From Comamonadaceae bacterium (GTDB lineage: Bacteria > Pseudomonadota > Gammaproteobacteria > Burkholderiales > Burkholderiaceae_C): DNA of 7,586 nt. Below, piece after piece: positions 1-6,839 of this stretch. The stretch covers positions 1 to 7,586 of the forward strand of contig JAIXYA010000255.1 of assembly GCA_027490485.1 (NCBI GenBank), in the 5' to 3' direction. Each line of letters begins with the position of its first letter. Position 1 is the stretch's first letter. Both the position numbers and the translations under genes were made by a program. The notes beneath the pieces are model-generated. The model saw only the letters and a program-made list of their open reading frames with translations. It had not been told where the DNA came from and did not search any database.

Positions 1-564
1 AGCGACGAAGGCGAAATCCTTATCAAGTCGCCTGGGCAAATGGTGGGCTATTACAAACGCCCCGACCTGGATGCGGAATCCTTCACGGCGGATGGGTTCT
101 TCAAGACCGGCGATTTGGGTTCACGTCGACCCGACGGTCAACTCAAAATCACCGGACGCCTGAAAGAACTGTTCAAGACCAGCAAGGGCAAGTACGTTGC
201 GCCTGCGCCTATTGAAAACCTGTTGAATGCCCATCCCATGATCGAGTTGTCCATGGTGTCGGGTTCGGGTTTTGAGTCGGCCTATGCCTTGGTAGTGTTG
301 GCTGAAGACCTGCGTCCCAAACTCAAGCAAAGCGAAGTCCGCTCTGAAGTCGAAAAAGCCTTGGTCGACTTGCTGGCCGAAGTCAACCAAGGCATTGCGG
401 ACTACGAGCGCTTGAAAATGCTGGTGGTGGCTGCTGAGCCTTGGAGCATTGAAAACGGCTGCCTCACACCCACCATGAAAATCAAACGCAGCCGCATTGA
501 ATACGCGGTGCAACACCAGTTAGACAACTGGTATGCCAGCAAAAACAGTGTGATTTGGTCCTAG
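1..564 (+). CDS. Long-chain acyl-CoA synthetase (AMP-forming), C-terminal part; 5' end outside window
   Basis: This is the last 187 residues of an ANL-superfamily adenylating enzyme. It activates a fatty acid to acyl-AMP and then acyl-CoA in the cytoplasm or at the inner membrane face. The frame is open from base 1 to TAG at 562-564, so the ATG at 40 is internal and not the start. Visible motifs, numbered within the fragment: the A7-like FKTGD (34-38), whose Asp contacts the ATP ribose; the hinge/A8 region TGRLKELFKTSKGKYVAP (51-68), leading into a PIE motif; and the A10-like LTPTMKIKR (155-163), whose K160 should be the adenylation lysine. The TSKGKYVAP and LTPTxKIKR forms are typical of long-chain (FACL/FadD15-like) rather than acetyl-CoA enzymes. 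About two thirds of the protein, including the P-loop and the acyl tunnel, lies upstream, so chain-length preference cannot be judged. It converges with benE and their stop codons overlap. Confidence 0.93.
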   Translation, partial: SDEGEILIKSPGQMVGYYKRPDLDAESFTADGFFKTGDLGSRRPDGQLKITGRLKELFKTSKGKYVAPAPIENLLNAHPMIELSMVSGSGFESAYALVVLAEDLRPKLKQSEVRSEVEKALVDLLAEVNQGIADYERLKMLVVAAEPWSIENGCLTPTMKIKRSRIEYAVQHQLDNWYASKNSVIWS

Positions 565-1727
565 TCTTTGGGGTGAGGCGACAAGCCCCAAGCAATGGCA
601 CCCGCCACCAAGCCCCAAAATGCCGCGCCAATTCCCCACAAGCTAAAGCCCGAAGCCGTCACCAAAAAGGTAATCAAGGCGGGTTCGCGGGTGGAAATAT
701 CTTCCAGTGAATTGGCCAAGGCGTTGGCAATCGTGCCAAACAAGGCTAGGCCTGCAATCACCATCACCAGCGCTTTAGGCAAGGCTGCAAACAAACTGAC
801 CACCGAGGCACCTGCCAATCCCATCAAAATATAAAAAATACCTGCACTCATGGCAGCGGTATAGCGTTTGGTTTTGTCAGCATGGGCTTCTTCGTTAGAA
901 CAAATCGCTGCCGTGATAGCGGCCAAATTCAGGGCAAATGCACCAAAGGGCGCTAGCAGCACATTGACCACGCCTATCCAGCCCATGACAGGCGACAGCG
1001 GCGGCGCATAGCCGTGCGCTTTCATGGCAGCCACCCCCGGGATGTTTTGCGCAGCCATGGTGATGATGAACAACGGCAAGGCCATGCCAATCAATGCAGC
1101 CACGCTGAACGAGGGTGTCACCCACACCGGTTGCGCCCACTGCCAATCGATGCTTTGCCAATGCACATCACCTTGCCATGCTGCCAACGCTGTACCTGCC
1201 AACAATGACAGGGCGACGGCATAGCGCGGTTGCCAACGTCGGGCCAACAAATACACCACTGTCATCAGCAGTGGCAGGGGCCAATGCTGAGACATATTGA
1301 CAAACACATCCAAGCCTAAGCGCAGCAACACACCCGCCAACATGCCAGCCGCCAGCGGCAGAGGAATACGGTGCATAAAGCGTTCAAACACGCCGCTAAA
1401 GCCCACTGCCGCGACCAACAAAGACGACACCACGAAAGCGCCAATCACCTCGGCCATGGGCATCCCACTGGCGGCTGTGATCAACATCGCCGCCCCCGGT
1501 GTGGACCACGCTGTCACCACGGGTTGCTTATAGCGCCAAGACAGGGCCATGCAGGTAATACCCATGCCCAAGCCCAAAGCCCAAATCCAAGAAGCCATTT
1601 GGGCGGCATCTGCACCCGCTGACTGCGCTGCATGAAACACCACCGCCACCGAGCTGGTGAAGCCCACCATCACCGTCACCGCACCCGCAAACACAGTAGA
1701 GACGGAAATATCTTTGAAAAAGGACAT
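561..1727 (-). CDS. benE: BenE family benzoate/H+ symporter
   Basis: This is an inner-membrane secondary transporter of the BenE family, which imports benzoate (or a related aromatic acid) with protons. The protein is 388 residues from the chosen start, normal for the family, and is hydrophobic nearly throughout, with about a dozen predicted membrane segments and a short polar C-terminus (SPHPKD). Family hallmarks are visible: a first helix with VGFTSSVAVVFHAAQSAGA, then AWSTPGAAML (residues 74-83), the central LPLFIITMAAQNIPGVAAMK (217-236), and FGAFALNLAAITAAIC (261-276). The start is uncertain. GTG at 1739, ATG at 1736 and ATG at 1727 are in frame, and none has a good Shine-Dalgarno. I chose 1727 because MSFFKDIS resembles family N-termini. 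It is transcribed away from the alpha-hydroxy-acid oxidase, with a shared upstream region. The family call is firm; benzoate as the true substrate is inferred. Confidence 0.9.
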   Translation of the reverse strand: MSFFKDISVSTVFAGAVTVMVGFTSSVAVVFHAAQSAGADAAQMASWIWALGLGMGITCMALSWRYKQPVVTAWSTPGAAMLITAASGMPMAEVIGAFVVSSLLVAAVGFSGVFERFMHRIPLPLAAGMLAGVLLRLGLDVFVNMSQHWPLPLLMTVVYLLARRWQPRYAVALSLLAGTALAAWQGDVHWQSIDWQWAQPVWVTPSFSVAALIGMALPLFIITMAAQNIPGVAAMKAHGYAPPLSPVMGWIGVVNVLLAPFGAFALNLAAITAAICSNEEAHADKTKRYTAAMSAGIFYILMGLAGASVVSLFAALPKALVMVIAGLALFGTIANALANSLEDISTREPALITFLVTASGFSLWGIGAAFWGLVAGAIAWGLSPHPKD

Positions 1728-1836
1728 GCGTGGCATCACTTACAAAAGAAAACCTGCATCCTATCGCTGATGAATCTTGGCGACAGGTCTGCCCTTGGAC
1801 AACGGCTAACATCTCTCCCATTGATCAGGAGTTCCC
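1728..1836. promoter_or_regulatory. Divergent intergenic region between benE and the alpha-hydroxy-acid oxidase
   Basis: This is the only sizeable non-coding stretch in the window, about 100 bp depending on the benE start. It must hold promoters for both the leftward transporter and the rightward cluster. I could not find a convincing sigma70 -35/-10 pair on either strand. A weak TAACAT (1807-1812) on the plus strand and a TAGGAT box on the minus strand (about 1761-1766) both lack well-spaced -35 partners. A 5-bp inverted repeat, ACCTG (1752-1756) and CAGGT (1784-1788), is too short and too widely separated to call an operator. The role is inferred from gene orientation only. Confidence 0.5.
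1827..1831 (+). promoter_or_regulatory. Shine-Dalgarno of the alpha-hydroxy-acid oxidase
   Basis: AGGAG sits 5 nt upstream of the ATG at 1837. It is the clearest ribosome binding site among the window's gene starts, and it fixes the start of the LldD-family gene. Confidence 0.8.
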
Positions 1837-2988
1837 ATGACCGTCATCACCCATATTGCAGACCTTCAAGCCTTGGCGAAAAAACGTGTGCCCAAAATGT
1901 TTTACGACTATGCCGACTCAGGCAGTTGGACCGAAAGCACCTACCGCGCCAATGAAGATGATTTTCAAAAAATCAAATTACGCCAACGCGTGGCGGTCAA
2001 CATGGAAGGACGATCCACCGCAACCACCATGATCGGCCAAGCTGCTGCCATGCCGGTGGCGATTGCACCGACTGGCATGATTGGTATGCAACATGCGGAT
2101 GGCGAGATATTGGCCGCACGTGCGGCGAAAAAGTTTGGCGTCCCCTTCACCTTGTCCACCATGAGCATTTGCTCCATTGAAGATGTGGCCCAACATGCAG
2201 GTGCAGGCTTTTGGTTTCAGCTCTATGTCATGCGAGACCGCGAGTTTGTGGCTCGATTGATTGAACGCGCCAAGGTGGCGGGTTGCTCGGCTTTGGTCTT
2301 GACCTTGGACTTGCAAATTTTGGGGCAACGCCACAAAGACATCAAGAACGGTTTGTCCGCACCGCCTAAGCCCACCCTCACCAACATCATCGACCTGATG
2401 ACCAAACTCCAATGGTGCAAGGGCATGTTGGGCACACAACGCCGTCAATTTGGCAACATCGTGGGCCATGTACAAGGCATCAATGACATGAGCTCTTTGG
2501 GTGAGTGGACCAGTCGCCAGTTTGACCCCACGCTCAATTGGGCCGATGTGGAGTGGGTGAAAAAACTGTGGGGTGGCAAGCTCATTTTGAAGGGCATACA
2601 AGATGTAGAGGACGCTCGCTTGGCAGTACAAAGCGGCGCTGATGCCCTCATCGTGTCCAACCATGGCGGTCGTCAATTGGATGGCGCTGAGTCCAGTATC
2701 AATGCTTTACCTGCCATCGTGGATGCTGTGGGCAAAGACATTGAAGTGCATATGGACGGGGGTATTCGCAGTGGCCAAGACGTACTCAAAGCCAAAGCAT
2801 TGGGTGCGCAAGGTGTTTACATTGGCCGCGCCATGCTCTACGGCGTAGGCGCCATGGGTGAAGCAGGCGTCACCAAAGCTTTGCAAATCATCCACAACGA
2901 ACTCTCACTCAGCATGGCATTTTGCGGACATACCGACATCAACACGGTCAATCGCGATATCTTGCTGCCAGGAACCTTCCCACGCTAA
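1837..2988 (+). CDS. lldD: FMN-dependent alpha-hydroxy-acid dehydrogenase/oxidase (LldD family)
   Basis: This is a 383-residue TIM-barrel flavoenzyme of the family containing L-lactate dehydrogenase (LldD), glycolate oxidase and mandelate dehydrogenase. It oxidises an (S)-2-hydroxy acid to the 2-oxo acid, probably passing electrons to quinone. Visible landmarks: FYDYADSG near residues 22-29 (substrate-side Tyr); PVAIAPTGMIGM, part of the FMN site; FQLYV with Y130; ILKGI with K252; the catalytic signature SNHGGRQLD with base H276 and R279; and the phosphate-binding stretch MDGGIRSGQDV followed by GVYIGRAMLYG. All key active-site residues appear intact and the length is normal. The start is fixed by AGGAG at 1827-1831. 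The loop LDLQILGQRHKD differs from E. coli LldD (VDMPTPGARYRD), so L-lactate is likely but not certain; mandelate or glycolate are alternatives. The symbol lldD denotes the family. The gene is divergent from benE and is followed 19 nt later by dinB. Confidence 0.92.
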   Translation: MTVITHIADLQALAKKRVPKMFYDYADSGSWTESTYRANEDDFQKIKLRQRVAVNMEGRSTATTMIGQAAAMPVAIAPTGMIGMQHADGEILAARAAKKFGVPFTLSTMSICSIEDVAQHAGAGFWFQLYVMRDREFVARLIERAKVAGCSALVLTLDLQILGQRHKDIKNGLSAPPKPTLTNIIDLMTKLQWCKGMLGTQRRQFGNIVGHVQGINDMSSLGEWTSRQFDPTLNWADVEWVKKLWGGKLILKGIQDVEDARLAVQSGADALIVSNHGGRQLDGAESSINALPAIVDAVGKDIEVHMDGGIRSGQDVLKAKALGAQGVYIGRAMLYGVGAMGEAGVTKALQIIHNELSLSMAFCGHTDINTVNRDILLPGTFPR

Positions 2989-3007
2989 GCGTTTAACTCC
3001 AGCGGTC

Positions 3008-4276
3008 ATGGCCTTGTTGCGCCGCATTGCCCACTTGGACATGGACGCTTTTTATGCGTCGGTAGAGTTGTTGCGCTACCCGCAACTCAAGGGCTTGCCA
3101 GTGGTCATAGGCGGTGGACGCCGCCGTGAAGACGATTTACTGAGTCGAATGCGTGCTTTAGAACCCCAGCGCGAATGGACCACTGCTGACTTGGCAGATA
3201 TTCCCATCGAGGTGTTTCCTCGCCTCAAGGGCTACACCGGCCGTGGCGTCATCACCACCGCTACCTATGCAGCCCGTGCTTTTGGCGTGGGTTCTGCCAT
3301 GGGGGTCATGAAGGCCGCCAAACTGTGTCCCGAGGCGATTTTGTTGCCGGTGGATTTTGACCAATACCGTTTTTACTCCAGAGCTTTCAAAGACATCGTC
3401 GCCGACATTGCGCCTGTGGTGGAAGACCGTGGTGTGGATGAAATTTACATAGACTTCACCGAGGTACCTGGTGGTCAGCGAGATGGCGGCAAGGCCTTGG
3501 CGCGGTTGATTCAAAAAACCATCACAGAACACACGGGCCTGACGTGTTCCATTGGCGTAGCGCCTAATAAGTTGTTGGCCAAAATGGCCAGCGAATTGAA
3601 TAAGCCCAACGGTATTTCCATCCTCTACGCGCAAGATGTAGAGAGCAAAATTTGGCCGCTGTCGTGTCGCAAGATCAACGGCATTGGCCCCAAAGCCGAA
3701 GCCAAACTTCAAGCACAGGACATCCACACCATTGGCGACTTGGCTGCCAAAGAGCGTGGATGGTTGATGCAATACTTTGGCAAGAGTTATGGGGCTTGGC
3801 TTTTCGATGCAGCCCATGGTGTTGATGAACGTCCCGTCGTGACCGAAAGCGAACCCGTGTCCATGAGCCGCGAGACCACGTTTGACAAAGACTTGCATGT
3901 GGTCAACGACCGAGCCGCCTTGGGAGAAATCTTCACGCGCTTGTGCCAACAAGTGGCCGCTGATTTACAGCGCAAAGGCTATGTGGGTAAAACCATTGGC
4001 ATCAAGCTGCGCTTTGACAATTTTCAAAGTGTCACCCGAGACCAAACCATTGACCATTACACCGCCGATGCAGCAGACATTCGCAAGATCGGTGGACTGT
4101 GTTTAAAGCGCGTGGACATGAAACGGCGTTTGCGTTTGCTGGGTGTTCGCGTCGGGGCTTTGGTGAAAGCCGATTCGCAAGAAGCACTTACCCCTGATGC
4201 TGCAAAATCTGTCTTGCTGTTGCGCGAACCCTCACCCCCTACCGAGCCCCACCATGAACAAGCTGACCTGTTTTGA
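3008..4276 (+). CDS. dinB: DNA polymerase IV (Y-family translesion polymerase)
   Basis: This is an error-prone, exonuclease-free polymerase that extends past damaged bases. The frame is open back to 2858, but that part overlaps the oxidase gene and has no DinB homology. ATG at 3008 gives the expected start (MALLRRIAHLDMDAFYASVE) and a 422-residue protein; no strong Shine-Dalgarno precedes it. Catalytic metal ligands D11, D144 and E145 (VDEIYID) are present, and Y16 is the likely steric gate. The thumb helix-hairpin-helix is at about 222-245 (KINGIGPKAEAKL), and the little finger includes IKLRFDNFQS and RRLRLLGVRVGAL. The C-terminus is exactly QADLF (418-422), a canonical beta-clamp binding peptide. 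About 36 extra residues (roughly 41-77) lie between GGGRRR and GRGVITTATYAARAFGV compared with E. coli Pol IV; I recall similar insertions in beta-proteobacterial DinB. No LexA box is visible immediately upstream. The 3' end overlaps the next gene by 23 nt. Confidence 0.94.
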   Translation: MALLRRIAHLDMDAFYASVELLRYPQLKGLPVVIGGGRRREDDLLSRMRALEPQREWTTADLADIPIEVFPRLKGYTGRGVITTATYAARAFGVGSAMGVMKAAKLCPEAILLPVDFDQYRFYSRAFKDIVADIAPVVEDRGVDEIYIDFTEVPGGQRDGGKALARLIQKTITEHTGLTCSIGVAPNKLLAKMASELNKPNGISILYAQDVESKIWPLSCRKINGIGPKAEAKLQAQDIHTIGDLAAKERGWLMQYFGKSYGAWLFDAAHGVDERPVVTESEPVSMSRETTFDKDLHVVNDRAALGEIFTRLCQQVAADLQRKGYVGKTIGIKLRFDNFQSVTRDQTIDHYTADAADIRKIGGLCLKRVDMKRRLRLLGVRVGALVKADSQEALTPDAAKSVLLLREPSPPTEPHHEQADLF

Positions 4277-5090
4277 ACTGAGCATCCAAGACCATATTGC
4301 CCACTTGGTGTTGAACCGCCCGCAAGCACTCAATACTTTGGACCTGACTTTTTGGCGCGAACTCGACTCGGTGCTGCACGATTTACACCAAGGCAACCAA
4401 GCAAGGGTGTTGGTGATGAGCAGCACGGGCAAGCACTTCAGTGCAGGTATGTCGTTGGATGTGTTTGGTTCATCGGTAGCAATGGATGATCAAAGTGCAG
4501 AAGGTCGCGCCGCCATTGCAGATATGTTGGCGGGTTTGCAGTCCACATTCACACGGATAGAAAACCTGCGCATCCCCGTCATCGTGGCCTTGCAAGGCGG
4601 TTGCATTGGTGGTGCTGTGGACATGGTTACAGCAGCGTGCCTGCGCTATGCCAGCGCGGACGCGTTTTTCTGTATCCAAGAGATCAATATCGGCATGGTG
4701 GCCGATGTAGGCACTTTGCAGCGTTTACCCAAACTCATGCCTATGGCTGTGGTGAAAGAATTGGCCTACACCGGCAGACGCATGAGCGCAGACAAAGCTT
4801 TGCATTACGGCTTGGTCAATGACGTATTGCCTGATGCAGCCAGCGCGTTAGCTGCCGCCATGCAAGCTGCCAAAGAAATCGCCAGCAAACCACCTGTGGC
4901 CATTTGGGGCACCAAACAAGCGCTGCACTATGCGCGTGACCACAGCACAGACGATGCGCTCAAACAAATGGGTTGGTTGCAAAGTGGCATTTGGAGCAAT
5001 GCCCATGTGAAAGAAGCCATTGATGCGTTTCAAAACAAACGCTCGGCCAGCTTTGCTGACCTGTCTCCCCTGACATCGTTCAACGACTAA
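4254..5090 (+). CDS. Crotonase-fold protein, dienoyl-CoA isomerase (ECH1) type
   Basis: This is a 278-residue enoyl-CoA hydratase/isomerase superfamily protein, acting on acyl-CoA thioesters in beta-oxidation. LNRPQALNTLD (residues 20-30) is the usual N-terminal signature, and the oxyanion hole comes from HFSAGM (61-66) and GGCIGG (115-120). The segment GGAVDMVTAACLRYA, then IQEINIGMVADVGTLQRLPK, matches the pattern of delta3,5-delta2,4-dienoyl-CoA isomerase. The three acids used there correspond to D123, E143 and D151 (rat ECH1 D176, E196, D204), all present. It therefore probably shifts conjugated double bonds of unsaturated fatty acyl-CoA rather than hydrating them. I chose ATG 4254 because the protein then begins MNKLTCFELS directly before the fold. 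An upstream in-frame ATG at 4197 would add a Cys/Pro-rich tail without homology. The gene starts inside dinB (23-nt overlap) with no good ribosome site, suggesting translational coupling. An ordinary enoyl-CoA hydratase is the alternative. Confidence 0.9.
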   Translation: MNKLTCFELSIQDHIAHLVLNRPQALNTLDLTFWRELDSVLHDLHQGNQARVLVMSSTGKHFSAGMSLDVFGSSVAMDDQSAEGRAAIADMLAGLQSTFTRIENLRIPVIVALQGGCIGGAVDMVTAACLRYASADAFFCIQEINIGMVADVGTLQRLPKLMPMAVVKELAYTGRRMSADKALHYGLVNDVLPDAASALAAAMQAAKEIASKPPVAIWGTKQALHYARDHSTDDALKQMGWLQSGIWSNAHVKEAIDAFQNKRSASFADLSPLTSFND

Positions 5091-5095
5091 GCACC

Positions 5096-5941
5096 TTATT
5101 GCCGCGCGGTCCGTACTTGCGGCGGTAAAGCTTGTGCATGGCTGCTGCGCCAAGGGTTGATATCCACCCCACCACGGCGCGTGTAACGTGCATAGACAGT
5201 GAGCTTGGTAGGTTTGCAGCGCGTCCAAATATCCATAAAGATGCGCTCCACGCAATGCTCATGAAATTCATTGTGGTTGCGAAAACTCACGATGTACTGC
5301 AACAAACCAGCTTGGTCAATTTGCGCCCCGCTGTAGCTGATGCTGACACTGCCCCAGTCGGGTTGACCCGTCACCAAACAATTGCTTTTCAACAAGTTAC
5401 TGTAAAGCGTCTCTGTGACCGGCGCTTCGTTAAAGGTGGTGCTGAGTAACTCAGGCGCAGGTTGGTAATGGCTGCAGTCCAAGTCCAATCGATCCAAACT
5501 CAGCCCGTCCATCTCAGTAATTTTTTCTTTAGCATATTGCTCAGGCGACATCAATTGCACACCCACACTGGAGTTCATCACACCCCCACGCCAAACCGCT
5601 TCCGATAAATCTTTATGCAAAGTTTGACGAACTGCGTCGATGTCAGCAAACACGGTGTTGTTGAAACTGTTGAGATAGAGCTTGAGCGACTTGCTCTCCA
5701 CCAAATGTGTACTCTCACTTGGCACGGTGAAGCGTCCCAGCGCAACCTGGGGTTTGCCTCGCGCATTGAGCCAACTCAACTCATAAGCCGTCCACAAGTC
5801 TGCACCCAAAAAAATGGGGCGGTCTGTGATGCCAATCTGCTCACGCTGCGCTGCTCTGGGCAAGGGATAGAGCAAGGCAGCGTCATAAAGATCGGCATAA
5901 GTGGCAACCTTGCCCAGCAACGATGTTTCAGGGGTATTCAT
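5096..5941 (-). CDS. queF: NADPH-dependent 7-cyano-7-deazaguanine reductase (preQ0 reductase, long form)
   Basis: This enzyme reduces the nitrile of preQ0 to the amine of preQ1, the last free-base step before insertion into tRNA on the way to queuosine. The 281-residue protein is the long (E. coli-like, 282 aa) tandem T-fold type. Motifs: [19 protein letters not shown] (49-67); the QueF signature [13 protein letters not shown] (82-94); the catalytic thioimide cysteine C188 in [16 protein letters not shown], with general acid D195; [12 protein letters not shown] with H227 and E228; and a conserved C-terminal [16 protein letters not shown]. The start ATG (5941-5939) gives [11 protein letters not shown], equivalent to E. 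coli. The frame stays open 46 codons further upstream, but that stretch lies over the hydrolase gene and is not homologous. The start overlaps the hydrolase stop as ATGA with no Shine-Dalgarno (the preceding bases are CACCCCTTT), so re-initiation is likely. Its stop is 5 nt from that of the opposing isomerase gene. Confidence 0.97.
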   Translation of the reverse strand: MNTPETSLLGKVATYADLYDAALLYPLPRAAQREQIGITDRPIFLGADLWTAYELSWLNARGKPQVALGRFTVPSESTHLVESKSLKLYLNSFNNTVFADIDAVRQTLHKDLSEAVWRGGVMNSSVGVQLMSPEQYAKEKITEMDGLSLDRLDLDCSHYQPAPELLSTTFNEAPVTETLYSNLLKSNCLVTGQPDWGSVSISYSGAQIDQAGLLQYIVSFRNHNEFHEHCVERIFMDIWTRCKPTKLTVYARYTRRGGVDINPWRSSHAQALPPQVRTARQ

Positions 5942-6828
5942 AAAGGGGTGTGTGCATTCAAAAAAGGCAGAAGCCGAGCCATCATGTTGTCGAGGACGCC
6001 GGGCGGCATATCGTGGCCCATGCCCTCGATGCCATGCATCTTGGCGTTGGGAATACGTCTGGCCGTGTCCTCGCCACAAGCATAGGGCACCAGCGGATCA
6101 GCCTTGCCATGGATCACCAAAGTGGGGGCGGTGATACGAGCCAGCAGACCAGCGCGTGCGCGGTCGGCCATGGCAGCCAACATTTGTCGGTATGCACCCA
6201 TAGGACGGCTGCTGCGCTTTAAAGACTCTTGAACCAATCGTTCTTGCGACCCTTCGGGGTGGGTAAAGCCCGGACCTGCCAGCGCTTGTACAAAACGCAA
6301 TGCATGTTGATAGGCAGCGTCAGTTCCGGGCTTGGCAGGCGGCGTGAACAGGACGCGGCGCATCTCCGATGTGGGACCTGGCAAGCCTTTGGCACCACTG
6401 CTGCTCATGATGCTGGTCAAACTTAAGGCACGCTCAGGCGCCGTGATGCAGATGCGTTGCCCCATCATGCCGCCCATGCTGACACCCACCAAATGCGCTT
6501 GGTTGATGTGCAAGTGGTCCAGCACACCTAAAGCATCGTTGGCCATGTCTTGGATGCTGTAAGGAGCCTGCGGTTGGAAACCCAATTTTTGTTGCAGCAT
6601 GAACCACAGCAAATTCGGGGCAGGCAAATGCGCCATGTCTTGCGATAAGCCAATGTCGCGGTTGTCGAAACGAATGACACGGTAACCCGCTTGGTGCAAT
6701 TGATGCACCATGGCCTCAGGCCAGACGATGAGTTGCATGGCCATGCCGGGGATCAACAACACCGCAACGCGGTCTTTCTCGCCGGTGTCTTCCACTTCAA
6801 TACGCACACCGTTGACAAAGATTTGCAT
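5938..6828 (-). CDS. Alpha/beta fold hydrolase, unknown substrate
   Basis: This is a 296-residue cytoplasmic alpha/beta hydrolase with no signal peptide. The order of elements is classical: the oxyanion-side strand [12 protein letters not shown] (21-32); FDNRDIGLS (54-62), a signature of RdmC/aclacinomycin-methylesterase-like hydrolases; the nucleophile elbow GVSMGG with S117; the acid in HGKADPLVP with D244; and the base in GMGHDMP with H272. A variable lid covers about residues 140-225. The catalytic triad is complete, so an active esterase or related hydrolase is expected. The substrate cannot be read from the sequence, and the RdmC resemblance does not imply polyketide chemistry. ATG 6828 follows the yaaA stop by 11 nt, with only a weak GAG-type ribosome site, and the stop overlaps the queF start, so the three genes look like one operon. 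Nothing links it biochemically to queuosine or peroxide stress. Confidence 0.9.
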   Translation of the reverse strand: MQIFVNGVRIEVEDTGEKDRVAVLLIPGMAMQLIVWPEAMVHQLHQAGYRVIRFDNRDIGLSQDMAHLPAPNLLWFMLQQKLGFQPQAPYSIQDMANDALGVLDHLHINQAHLVGVSMGGMMGQRICITAPERALSLTSIMSSSGAKGLPGPTSEMRRVLFTPPAKPGTDAAYQHALRFVQALAGPGFTHPEGSQERLVQESLKRSSRPMGAYRQMLAAMADRARAGLLARITAPTLVIHGKADPLVPYACGEDTARRIPNAKMHGIEGMGHDMPPGVLDNMMARLLPFLNAHTPL

Positions 6829-6839
6829 GGTTTGGGGTC

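Noticed and set aside
566..592. Hairpin TTGGGG (568-573) / CCCCAA (586-591) just beyond the ligase stop, considered as a terminator
   Set aside because: The stem is only 6 bp with a 12-nt loop, there is no T run on either strand, and it lies inside benE coding sequence.
1752..1788. ACCTG/CAGGT inverted repeat in the divergent spacer as a regulator operator
   Set aside because: Arms of 5 nt separated by 27 nt are easily random, and no known regulator motif fits.
1978..2676. 232-codon open frame on the minus strand inside the alpha-hydroxy-acid oxidase gene
   Set aside because: Antisense shadow: low-complexity His/Gly/Cys-rich translation, no ribosome site and no family resemblance.
2858..3007. 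50-codon N-terminal extension of dinB
   Set aside because: It lies over the 3' end and stop of the oxidase gene, and its residues have no resemblance to Pol IV. ATG 3008 gives the standard N-terminus.
3158..3952. 264-codon open frame on the minus strand inside dinB
   Set aside because: Antisense shadow of a clearly real gene. Its translation shows no recognisable domain, and the opposite strand explains the codon pattern.
4197..4253. Earlier in-frame ATG for the isomerase
   Set aside because: It would add 19 residues (Cys-rich, then Pro-rich) unlike crotonases and deepen the dinB overlap. The ATG at 4254 matches the fold start.
5100..5126. GC-rich imperfect inverted repeat (GCCGC at 5101-5105, GCGGC at 5119-5123) at the end of queF
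   Set aside because: It is a 5-bp stem inside the queF C-terminal codons without a T tract, and is not distinguishable from chance in GC-rich coding DNA.
5942..6079. 46-codon upstream extension of queF
   Set aside because: It is the out-of-frame reading of the hydrolase C-terminus (Arg/His-rich). QueF homology begins at [11 protein letters not shown].
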